Shown here one piece after another: positions 1 to 5,608 of a stretch of 5,608 bases of DNA. Every line of letters begins with the position of its first letter. Within the stretch, counting starts at the first letter, position 1. A program made the position numbers and the translations under genes. The DNA is from Bacteroidota bacterium. Its GTDB lineage: Bacteria > Bacteroidota > Bacteroidia > UBA7662. The stretch covers positions 1-5,608 of the forward strand of contig VGGT01000137.1 in the NCBI GenBank assembly GCA_016868485.1, in the 5' to 3' direction. Below the pieces are notes generated by a model, which worked only from the letters and a program-made list of their open reading frames with translations, searched no databases and was not told the DNA's origin.

Positions 1-254
1 CGAATCATCCGTGTAACCGCCACAGTGGACTCAGCAGCACGATTAAACAGTAACTCGGCTGAATAAACACCCGCTTGTACATTGAGTTCGAGATCATGGG
101 TATGTAGACCTGCGGCACGTGTGCCCAAATCATAAGAAGCCACCTCACGACCTGCTACATCCAATACGCGAAGCGTCACAGAACCCTCTGTTGGCAAATT
201 AAAACGAAGACTTGTTTGGCCATCAAATGGATTGGGGTAATTCGATAATGAGAT
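1..254 (-). other. T9SS type A C-terminal sorting domain (truncated by window edge)
   Basis: Residues ~1694-1778 read ISLSNYPNPFDG (YPNPF at 1699-1703), then a TSLRFNLP strand, VTLRVLDVAGREV, LELNVQAGVYSAEL and finally VAVTRMI(R). YPNPF, the V..D..G..V strand, the AGVY strand and a basic end strand are the diagnostic elements of the type A sorting domain, which is recognised by the T9SS and often cleaved off after export. At about 85 residues it is already close to full length, so the stop should lie only a few codons beyond the edge. Confidence 0.93.
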
Positions 255-3200
255 GAAGTCTACACCTTCAGTACCCCTTGTGTTCGGAATCCGCAATTTG
301 GCCATATCCAATACCTCTACCTCCTTACTGGCCAATTCACTACCTTCCATGACACGGAATGATACCCCATTTGCATCCACGTTCTTCACTAAACATTCCA
401 ATTCAAACAATACAGAACCCTTGCGTACACTCCAACCCTGGACATCAAACCAAGCTAAAGAAACAAGACCCGGCTCATTTACCCGCGTAACCATATTGGT
501 GTTGTGCACAGCATCGGAAAGACGTACGGAAAGTACTTCCAATTGACGGGCATCGTAACCCAATGCTAATGAAATAGCTCCTAAATCTATTTCCTCATCT
601 AGGTAAACAGGAATACGCACGATTTGTCCGCTGGTCAACAAGAGTTCATCCTTACCTGACTCTATTTTAGCCTTTGATGTTAAGCGTGCGCCAGGTGTGA
701 ACGCACCACGAACATCACCAACACTTAAACCTGTAATGTTGAAGGCAGGCACAGTGGCGCCCTGAACAATGGTAACTGAAGGTTTTTCAAACACCCAAGA
801 TCCGGCAGCAAATGAGTTCGTGACTGTTAAATAACGCAGCAATACCTGCAATGCATCAGAAGCATTCACTTGACTGTTAGCAGTAACATCAGCAGCGGAT
901 AAATACAAGCCTTGAAGTGGGTTAACATTCGCATAATGACGACCAATTGCCAAAGCTCCTGTTGCATTCCATCCACCTGGTGTACGACTCGTTGAAGAAC
1001 GAACCTCAAATGATCCTGGACCAGGTGTGAACGAATAAGCACCACTCGCATCAGTAGTTAATGAGTCAACAGGTGTGTTGTTGGAAGTATTCCATAACGT
1101 TACCTTCACATTAGAAAGCGGCGTTTGCGCTGTATTACCATAACGGACAAAACCAGCAATTGGTGATGGCGGTGTAAAACCAAGGGAAACATTGTCAATA
1201 GCAATGTAGTCTACATCAGCCACAGAAAACGCATGCCAACCAATGAAATAGTTGCCCGTGGTAGATGGAGTGAAGGTGGTCAGGACCTCAACCCATGTGG
1301 TGGTCGTGAGATTCAAATTTTCGTAGATCTTGTTACCGGCCGTCATTGAAGCAGGACTTGCAGCACCAGAAACATACACCGCTAGCTTCTCGGGAGTACC
1401 CGCCCAACCTGGCGCGCGGACACGGAAACGAAGAGCATAGCTTATCCCTGCATTCAGGGCAAAACTTGGCGTATACATCCAATCATTCTTAGCCAAAGTG
1501 CCATTATATGTTGTCCAAATCATATTAGGGGCAGAAACCGACCCTACTCCAGACGATGAACCCACCCTCCAAGGTGTAACATTGGTGGTACGACTCCAAC
1601 AAGTTGGAATAACACCTGGAAGAGCAGTGGGTGTTAGGGCATCAAAATTTTCAGCAAATGGGATCGCCGAGGTATCACAAGAAGTAGTGAAAGCAACACC
1701 TCCAGCCCATTCCGATGAATTGTATGCACACAATGAACGTACCCAAACATAATACGTTGTATTGGGCGTAAGGCCTGATAAAACAGCAGGTGAGGATGCA
1801 GCGTTGGATGTTGCTGCTGCTCCAGCCACTGGGGCAGAATTTGTTGTACTCACAAACAATCCATAACCGTTGGCTGGTGCTGAAGAAGGGGCATCCCAAG
1901 AAACTGAGGCACCACGAGCAGAAATACCTGAAGATGCAACAGACACATTTGAAGGAGCTAGACAAGGTGGAACTTCTGCCAAACGAACATTGTCGATATA
2001 CAAGTTATTTCCATAAGCAGAAATACCTTTGAAAGAAATTCTGTTTGTACCCGCTGGAAGCAGAATTGTTTTTGTGCCCCACTGACTAACAGTTGGAACA
2101 AATGAAGCGGTGGTAGTACCGCCTGTATTCAATGGACCTGACGGTCCGCCATTCATCAGTTCCAAAGTTGTGTAAGTTGTTCCTCCATCCGTTGAACCCA
2201 TAATTTCTAACTGATCATTTTCTGCTGCACTGTAGGCTGCATAGGCATAGTTAAAACTAACCGTACTTAAGCCAGCACTCGCAACAAATACAGGGGTATT
2301 GAGGCTAAAAGAACCAGAATCTATACTATAGAATGGTATACGGAAAGCCAAGGTATCAGGTAGAGCCGGCGTTTGGTTTGAGGGAGCCGATCCTGACGGT
2401 AAACGAATCCACTGCCAACCTAGTGTTGAACCTGCAGCCAAATTACCACTCCAACAAGAAGCTGTTCCTTGTGCTGTTTCAAAACTTTCAAAGAATGGCA
2501 TAGTAAATACATCGCATAATGTACGAATGCTAATGGGCCCTACCCAATTCGATTTATTCGTAGGTGAACAAACCGCACGAAGGTAAACCTGGTAGGATGT
2601 ATTTGAAGTTAGACCCGTGGCAAGATATGGATTCGTAGTAATCGACGTTCCATTCCCGGTAGGCTCGCCAAGACCAGGGGCTTGAATGGAGATTTCCCAA
2701 GAAGCTTCGGAACCCCCTGCGGTCCAAGAAATTGTTGCACCACTTGTTGTTATCGAAGACGATGCTAATGCAGTTGGAATTGCGCATGCAGGAGGTGTAC
2801 AACTTGAGGTAAAGGTTCCGAATGATGCTGGAAGAGGGGTTGTTGCTGTTGATAGGGCATAAACCTGAACCCCGAACGGATCAACAATAGTGAACCGCTT
2901 TTCATTTGGATAAGAACCTGCTGTTACAAGGACAATTTCAGTTAGCAAACCAGGACATAATGCCACAGTTGCTGTGGCTGATGACCCGCTTGCAAAACCT
3001 GCACCACCAAAAGTGCCAACCAAAATACCACTCTGGCGAAGACCTATTACCGTACCATCCCAACCATCACCATATGTATCCGTCATGTTAATCGTGTAGT
3101 TACAAGTTGAAGAGGCGGCACAAACAGCTGTTGAGAACGCAAAAGGGCCTGCCCATGGGCTATTCCCTCCTGAACAAACCGTCCTAACATAATATTCGTA

Positions 3201-5333
3201 GTTGGTCGCCGCATTCAACCCGGTGGCGGCATACGATGTACCAGAAACAGCAACACCAGCACCTGAAGGAGCACCAGCACCAGCGGCCTGAACAGCCACC
3301 TCGTAGTTGCTAGATGATGCCGATGCCGTCCAACTCAAAGAAGCGCTGTTGTTGGTGAAAGAAGTGGCGGTGAGTGCAGAAGGCGCATCGCAAGAAGGAA
3401 TGGGCTCAATAATGAAATTGTCAAATGCCAAATCCCAGTCACCAGTCACCCATTGAGCATCAACTTTTACTGCCAAATCACCTGACGAATAAGCGGATAA
3501 GTCGTACGTTCTGGTTACCCATCCTGTACCTGCATCCGTAATAGAGTCTAACAGTAAATAAGAGGACCCACAATTTGTCCCCAAACTCACTTTAAAATGA
3601 CCCCATCCAGCAGAAGGAGCTGCATAAGGACTCGAGTAATTGGCAATTTTATAATCAAACTTGAGGCGATAACCAGCTGCCATCGGTCCATAAACGGCTG
3701 AGGTAAATGTACCTGTGGCTGTTGAGGTTGACCACATATTACGATAAATATTGTTACCAGGATTACCCGTAACGCCACGAGTTGAACCAATTAACCACCC
3801 CGTCGTTGTCCAGTTAGCTGGTGCAGTGGTGGTTGCGAAACCTTCGGTAACAGGCACAGCAACCGCCGAATTTGTAGTGAAAGTCGCAAAATTTGAAGCA
3901 GCGGTGGTGTTGTAATAATAGTCGAATGGAGCCGCAGCTCCACAACGATTGTAATCATAGACTGCAGTATAATAGGTGATCCCGCAGGCCAAGCCTGTAA
4001 TGGAAACCGAAGTTCCGGTACCATCTAATACAATTTGTTGCCCAGATCCAGAGTAAACGGTATTCGCCGTTATAGCAGGCCCAGATCCACTTGCAGGGTC
4101 AATAATCGGAGCATTGGAAATTACAACCAACCTGCGCGCACCTGTTCCCGCTGTCCAAGATAGAGACAAAGAACGCTGTCCAACTGATGTTGAAGATAAC
4201 GCACTCGCCTGCGTTGTCGGAGGTGCTGGGGGATCAATTTGGGCAACTGTTGAATAAGTGATTTGTGCACTAGCAGAACAAGTAGTCGCCAAACGATATT
4301 GAATTGATGTGCCCGCATAAACTGGAGGTGTATAAATTAAGGTTGTTGCATTGCTACCGCCAACAGCATTGCCCCATGTAGCCCCTCCATCCGTTGACTG
4401 TTCCCACTGGTAGCTAAATCCAATATAGCCGGGCGTTTGACCGGTGGCTGTTAAATTTCCTGGAGTAGAGCCTGAACAAATAAATTGACTAGCGGGAGAA
4501 ACGGTAGAGGCAGAAGGAGCGCCTGAACAAACCAAAGGAGGTGAAAAAGTTAATGTCGTTCCAGTAGGAGGCAACACCGTTGAACTATAAGTCATCGTGC
4601 TTGTACTTGCTGTACCTAAAATCGGAGAAGTCCAAGTTGTCATGGAAGTCAAATTCCGGAAATTGGAAGCCGTAGACAAGGGAAGCCCACGCATTCCGAC
4701 CTGTGCCGTCGATGCTACCGCGTTGGTGGCCATGGAGCCGTAGGCAATAACCACATTGTTTGAACCTTCGTGGAGTTGAATTTGGAAATTCAAGTTTTCA
4801 GCCAAGGTTGTTGAAGACGAGTACTTTCGATAGCCTTTCCATTGAACCACACATCGCCTATTCGGGGCGTCACCAATTGTTTCGATTCTTAATTCTGCAC
4901 CCGTTTGCCCTTGTAGATCACGGCCAAAGGCTGAAATTCGTGCAGCCAAGTCTGCCGGTGTAACCGCAGTAGATGAGGTGTAAGAAATTGGGGTGTATGA
5001 ATTTGCTACAGCATTACAAGAGGGAGTAACCGATGAAGATCCAAGAAAAATCCAACCGTTTGTATTGACGGCAACCCTATTAAATGTGTAACCGTTAAAA
5101 ACAAAATCGAACCCAATGGGAAAACCTGGACCGCTTGCCGAAGAGGTGGTACCAGCCAAAACCGCTGGATCAACAAATCGTTGGTCATCGTTTGACGCAG
5201 CACCCAACAAAGTACCCCCCGTTATTTCCACGTAGGGAGCATTTGAATTAATGTAGCCATAAGAGGACACCTGGGCCAAGGCCGAACCTATGCTACCGAG
5301 AAGCAAAAAGAGAAATAATAAATACTTTTTCAT
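1..5333 (-). CDS. Giant multidomain T9SS-secreted adhesin-like protein (3' end just outside window)
   Basis: The frame runs from ATG at 5333 to the window edge with no stop: 1777 complete codons plus two bases of codon 1778 (CG, so Arg in any standard code). The start is fixed by an immediate MKKYLLFLFLLL signal peptide and a promoter about 40 bases upstream; no Shine-Dalgarno is visible, which is usual in Bacteroidota. Order by residue: signal peptide 1-20; beta-sandwich with NTNGW ~22-265; Ig-like ~268-366; FN3 ~370-486; jelly-roll J ~490-645; FN3 ~648-738; GDGW domain ~739-843; FN3 ~846-940; J ~944-1122; FN3 ~1124-1218; J ~1222-1386; CarboxypepD_reg-like ~1389-1446; dockerin-like ~1447-1516; cohesin-like ~1560-1675; T9SS sorting domain ~1694-1778. 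From family knowledge, such proteins cross the inner membrane by Sec and the outer membrane by T9SS, and are then released or anchored on the surface. No protease or glycosidase active site is seen, so a role in adhesion, matrix or gliding is inference. Only a few C-terminal residues appear to be missing. Confidence 0.95.
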   Translation of the reverse strand, partial: MKKYLLFLFLLLGSIGSALAQVSSYGYINSNAPYVEITGGTLLGAASNDDQRFVDPAVLAGTTSSASGPGFPIGFDFVFNGYTFNRVAVNTNGWIFLGSSSVTPSCNAVANSYTPISYTSSTAVTPADLAARISAFGRDLQGQTGAELRIETIGDAPNRRCVVQWKGYRKYSSSTTLAENLNFQIQLHEGSNNVVIAYGSMATNAVASTAQVGMRGLPLSTASNFRNLTSMTTWTSPILGTASTSTMTYSSTVLPPTGTTLTFSPPLVCSGAPSASTVSPASQFICSGSTPGNLTATGQTPGYIGFSYQWEQSTDGGATWGNAVGGSNATTLIYTPPVYAGTSIQYRLATTCSASAQITYSTVAQIDPPAPPTTQASALSSTSVGQRSLSLSWTAGTGARRLVVISNAPIIDPASGSGPAITANTVYSGSGQQIVLDGTGTSVSITGLACGITYYTAVYDYNRCGAAAPFDYYYNTTAASNFATFTTNSAVAVPVTEGFATTTAPANWTTTGWLIGSTRGVTGNPGNNIYRNMWSTSTATGTFTSAVYGPMAAGYRLKFDYKIANYSSPYAAPSAGWGHFKVSLGTNCGSSYLLLDSITDAGTGWVTRTYDLSAYSSGDLAVKVDAQWVTGDWDLAFDNFIIEPIPSCDAPSALTATSFTNNSASLSWTASASSSNYEVAVQAAGAGAPSGAGVAVSGTSYAATGLNAATNYEYYVRTVCSGGNSPWAGPFAFSTAVCAASSTCNYTINMTDTYGDGWDGTVIGLRQSGILVGTFGGAGFASGSSATATVALCPGLLTEIVLVTAGSYPNEKRFTIVDPFGVQVYALSTATTPLPASFGTFTSSCTPPACAIPTALASSSITTSGATISWTAGGSEASWEISIQAPGLGEPTGNGTSITTNPYLATGLTSNTSYQVYLRAVCSPTNKSNWVGPISIRTLCDVFTMPFFESFETAQGTASCWSGNLAAGSTLGWQWIRLPSGSAPSNQTPALPDTLAFRIPFYSIDSGSFSLNTPVFVASAGLSTVSFNYAYAAYSAAENDQLEIMGSTDGGTTYTTLELMNGGPSGPLNTGGTTTASFVPTVSQWGTKTILLPAGTNRISFKGISAYGNNLYIDNVRLAEVPPCLAPSNVSVASSGISARGASVSWDAPSSAPANGYGLFVSTTNSAPVAGAAATSNAASSPAVLSGLTPNTTYYVWVRSLCAYNSSEWAGGVAFTTSCDTSAIPFAENFDALTPTALPGVIPTCWSRTTNVTPWRVGSSSGVGSVSAPNMIWTTYNGTLAKNDWMYTPSFALNAGISYALRFRVRAPGWAGTPEKLAVYVSGAASPASMTAGNKIYENLNLTTTTWVEVLTTFTPSTTGNYFIGWHAFSVADVDYIAIDNVSLGFTPPSPIAGFVRYGNTAQTPLSNVKVTLWNTSNNTPVDSLTTDASGAYSFTPGPGSFEVRSSTSRTPGGWNATGALAIGRHYANVNPLQGLYLSAADVTANSQVNASDALQVLLRYLTVTNSFAAGSWVFEKPSVTIVQGATVPAFNITGLSVGDVRGAFTPGARLTSKAKIESGKDELLLTSGQIVRIPVYLDEEIDLGAISLALGYDARQLEVLSVRLSDAVHNTNMVTRVNEPGLVSLAWFDVQGWSVRKGSVLFELECLVKNVDANGVSFRVMEGSELASKEVEVLDMAKLRIPNTRGTEGVDFISLSNYPNPFDGQTSLRFNLPTEGSVTLRVLDVAGREVASYDLGTRAAGLHTHDLELNVQAGVYSAELLFNRAAESTVAVTRMI
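309..656 (-). other. Cohesin-like beta-sandwich domain
   Basis: Residues ~1560-1675 include QIVRIPVYLDEE, LGAISLALGYDARQLEVLSV, LVSLAWFDVQG and GSVLFELECLVKN. This order (V.IPV.., G.isl.l.YD...LEV, ..WF, G..LF.L.f) is that of cohesin-related domains found just before T9SS sorting domains in Bacteroidota. Identity as a true dockerin-binding cohesin is not shown by the sequence. It may act only as a structural module next to the sorting signal. Confidence 0.6.
786..1169 (-). other. CarboxypepD_reg-like domain followed by degenerate dockerin-like duplication
   Basis: Residues ~1389-1446 (IAGFVRYGNTAQTPLSNVKV ... DSLTTDASGAYSF ... FEVRSS) match the regulatory-like/prealbumin-type beta-sandwich, with the G..G.Y.F turn. 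Residues ~1447-1516 then carry two related halves: NATGALAIGRHY (1456-1467) and NASDALQVLLRY (from 1490). The second is preceded by an EF-hand-like loop, D1482-V-T-A-N-S-Q-V-N-A-S-D1493. This is the dockerin layout common in Bacteroidota T9SS cargo. The first half has Gly in place of the final Asp, and the second loop has Thr at position 3, so calcium binding may be weakened. Confidence 0.65.
1176..4226 (-). repeat. Protein-level repeat array: FN3 alternating with jelly-roll J (cleaved-adhesin-like) modules
   Basis: Residues ~370-1386 hold four FN3 domains (~370-486, 648-738, 846-940, 1124-1218) and three jelly-roll modules (~490-645, 944-1122, 1222-1386). The FN3 domains carry a Trp strand (LSWTA, ISWTA, VSWDA) and a Y.V.VR..C strand (EYYVRTVC, QVYLRAVC, YVWVRSLC). 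The jelly-rolls open with a FESF or FAENF type motif, in two cases followed by CWS, and close with FDNFIIE, IDNVRLA or IDNVSLG, the signature of the choice-of-anchor J/cleaved-adhesin fold. The GDGW domain interrupts the alternation. The repeats are diverged at DNA level, so the array is old rather than a recent expansion. Confidence 0.8.
2805..3119 (-). other. GDGW-motif domain
   Basis: Residues ~739-843 begin CNYTINMTDTYGDGWDG (GDGWDG at 755-760) and end with NEKRFTIVDPFGVQVY followed by a cysteine. The C.Y...L.D.YGDGW.G start and the NE..F.I.D..G..V end are a familiar pairing in Bacteroidota surface proteins. The clustered Asp/Gly residues suggest a metal-binding or tight-turn loop, but that is inference. 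The domain sits between the second and third FN3 domains, in the place where a jelly-roll would be expected. Confidence 0.6.
4236..4532 (-). other. Ig-like domain
   Basis: Residues ~268-366 contain FICSGSTPGNLTATG, then YQWEQSTDGGATW, then IQYRLATTCSASAQITYS. This follows the pattern of the Bacteroidota Ig-like repeats (CSG..., YQWQ.STDGG..W, QYR...C..SG), with the W of the C strand and the paired cysteines in the usual places. It likely acts as a spacer or adhesive beta-sandwich between the N-terminal domain and the first FN3 domain. Confidence 0.7.
4539..5270 (-). other. N-terminal beta-sandwich domain (NTNGW type)
   Basis: Residues ~22-265 directly follow the signal peptide. Visible landmarks are a DDQRF segment, FPIGFDFVFNGYTF, VAVNTNGWIFLG, RRCVVQWKGY and NFQIQLHEGSNNVVIAYG, ending in LTFSPPLVCSG. 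This succession (GF.F.FNG, then NTNGW, then VQWKG, then QI.L.EG...I.YG) is a recurrent N-terminal module in large Bacteroidota secreted proteins. It is beta-rich with no catalytic residues that I recognise. The function is unknown; a structural or binding role is inference. Confidence 0.65.
5274..5333 (-). other. Sec signal peptide of the giant protein
   Basis: Residues 1-20 show a basic n-region (MKK), a Leu/Phe-rich hydrophobic core (residues 4-12) and a small-residue c-region GSALA followed by Gln21. ALA-Q is a standard signal peptidase I site. There is no lipobox cysteine, so this is not a lipoprotein. T9SS cargo proteins carry exactly this kind of peptide to reach the periplasm. Confidence 0.9.
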
Positions 5334-5360
5334 AAGAAACCATTTAGGTGTAAAGAGAAT

Positions 5361-5370
5361 GATAATTATC
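5361..5370. promoter_or_regulatory. Perfect 10-bp palindrome at the predicted transcription start
   Basis: GATAATTATC is its own reverse complement and overlaps the expected start site, 3 bp downstream of the -7 element. Its position suits an operator, and the GATAAT half resembles Fur-type half-sites. A 10-bp AT-rich palindrome can also occur by chance, so this is a weak call. Confidence 0.25.
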
Positions 5371-5373
5371 GGG

Positions 5374-5403
5374 CAAATATAATATAGTTTGGTTAAAAAA
5401 CAA
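5374..5403 (-). promoter_or_regulatory. Bacteroidota-type sigma-ABfr promoter for the giant gene
   Basis: On the minus strand TTG (5403-5401, in context ATTG) is followed after exactly 19 bp by TATATTTG (5381-5374), a full match to the Bacteroidota -7 consensus TAnnTTTG with a -33 TTG. Transcription should begin near 5368, giving a leader of about 35 bases before the ATG at 5333. The element lies in the 92-base gap between the terminator and the start codon. Confidence 0.8.
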
Positions 5404-5425
5404 TATACCAATGAGAAATTATAGT

Positions 5426-5449
5426 AAAAAAAAGCGGCCCGAAGGCCGC
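5426..5449 (-). terminator. Intrinsic terminator of the upstream T9SS cargo gene
   Basis: On the minus strand there is a perfect 6-bp stem GCGGCC / GGCCGC closed by a TTCG loop (5449-5434), followed directly by eight T residues (5433-5426). The C(UUCG)G tetraloop is one of the most stable RNA loops. The hairpin begins 25 bases after the TAA at 5475 and upstream of the giant gene's promoter. The stem is symmetric, but the plus strand lacks an equivalent T-run right after it, so it terminates the minus strand. Confidence 0.93.
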
Positions 5450-5474
5450 CTTAAATTTAATGCTGAAAAACAAA

Positions 5475-5608
5475 TTATTTACGGATCACGCGTGCAGTTG
5501 CGGTGTGTGCTTCTGCACCTACCACGCCTACTTCAGCGAAATACACGCCTGCTTTCAATTCACCCGTGTCGATTGTTTCAGCAAAACGACCAGCTGAACG
5601 GAATCCGA
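5475..5608 (-). CDS. C-terminal end of an upstream T9SS cargo protein (5' part outside window)
   Basis: The last 43 full codons and the TAA stop (5477-5475) of a minus-strand gene are present. The protein end contains IDTGELKAGVYFAEVGVVG and finishes TATARVIRK. AGVYFAEV and the terminal ARVIRK match the last two strands of a T9SS type A sorting domain, and resemble AGVYSAEL ... TRMIR of the neighbouring giant protein. The gene therefore encodes another secreted or surface T9SS substrate, but the functional domains lie outside the window and its activity cannot be stated. It is followed by its own intrinsic terminator, 25 bases after the stop, so it is probably not co-transcribed with the giant gene. 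Confidence 0.85.
   Translation of the reverse strand, partial: GFRSAGRFAETIDTGELKAGVYFAEVGVVGAEAHTATARVIRK

Noticed and set aside
253..546. Plus-strand open frame of 97 codons
   Set aside because: It lies wholly antisense to the well-supported cohesin-like and sorting-domain region; composition shows no recognisable domain and no promoter or ribosome-binding signal.
1498..2032. Two overlapping plus-strand open frames and a minus-strand alternative frame
   Set aside because: They are shadows of the FN3/J region of the giant gene, whose motifs read through in one frame.
1176..3866. Gingipain-like protease, suggested by cleaved-adhesin-type modules
   Set aside because: No caspase-like His/Cys catalytic region is found; only the adhesin-type modules are present.
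1176..4226. DNA-level tandem repeat or CRISPR-like array
   Set aside because: The repeats are detectable only at protein level; there are no identical direct repeats with regular spacers.
3587..4318. Several minus-strand open frames in other frames
   Set aside because: They give Leu/Gln/Arg-rich, low-complexity translations, while the main frame gives clear FN3 and jelly-roll motifs.
1..5333. Possible frameshift or pseudogene
   Set aside because: The frame set by the start at 5333 is the same one that gives the YPNPF and AGVY motifs at the far end, with no stop between.
5293..5343. ATG at 5343, 10 bases upstream of the chosen start, opening a 16-codon frame on the minus strand
   Set aside because: It is out of frame with the giant gene and stops at 5293; it could be a small overlapping upstream ORF, but nothing supports its translation.

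Overview
The window looks like a chromosomal segment from a Bacteroidota species, probably an environmental or marine/freshwater lineage. Three things support this. Two adjacent minus-strand genes both end in type IX secretion system (T9SS) type A C-terminal sorting domains. The promoter fits the Bacteroidota form (TTG, 19 bp, TAnnTTTG). The large protein is built from modules typical of the phylum: a Bacteroidota N-terminal beta-sandwich, FN3, choice-of-anchor J/cleaved-adhesin folds and a GDGW-motif domain. The genus cannot be resolved from the sequence.

Almost the whole window (5333 down to 1) is one uninterrupted minus-strand reading frame of at least 1777 codons. Its start and signal peptide are inside the window. 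Its stop lies just beyond the left edge, probably within a few codons, because the sorting domain is already complete to its final Arg-rich strand. From N to C terminus the protein reads: Sec signal peptide, NTNGW beta-sandwich domain, Ig-like domain, FN3, jelly-roll J, FN3, GDGW domain, FN3, jelly-roll J, FN3, jelly-roll J, carboxypeptidase-regulatory-like beta-sandwich, degenerate dockerin-like duplication, cohesin-like domain, T9SS sorting domain. I see no catalytic domain. It is best described as a giant secreted or cell-surface adhesin-like protein.

The right end (5475-5608) holds the last 43 codons and stop of an upstream minus-strand gene whose C-terminus resembles that of the large protein, so the locus is a tandem pair of T9SS cargo genes. 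Between them lie a strong intrinsic terminator with a C(UUCG)G tetraloop (for the upstream gene) and a separate promoter for the giant gene, so each is probably its own transcription unit.

No RNA gene, mobile element, CRISPR array or plus-strand gene is supported. The short plus-strand and alternative-frame ORFs are shadows of the giant gene.
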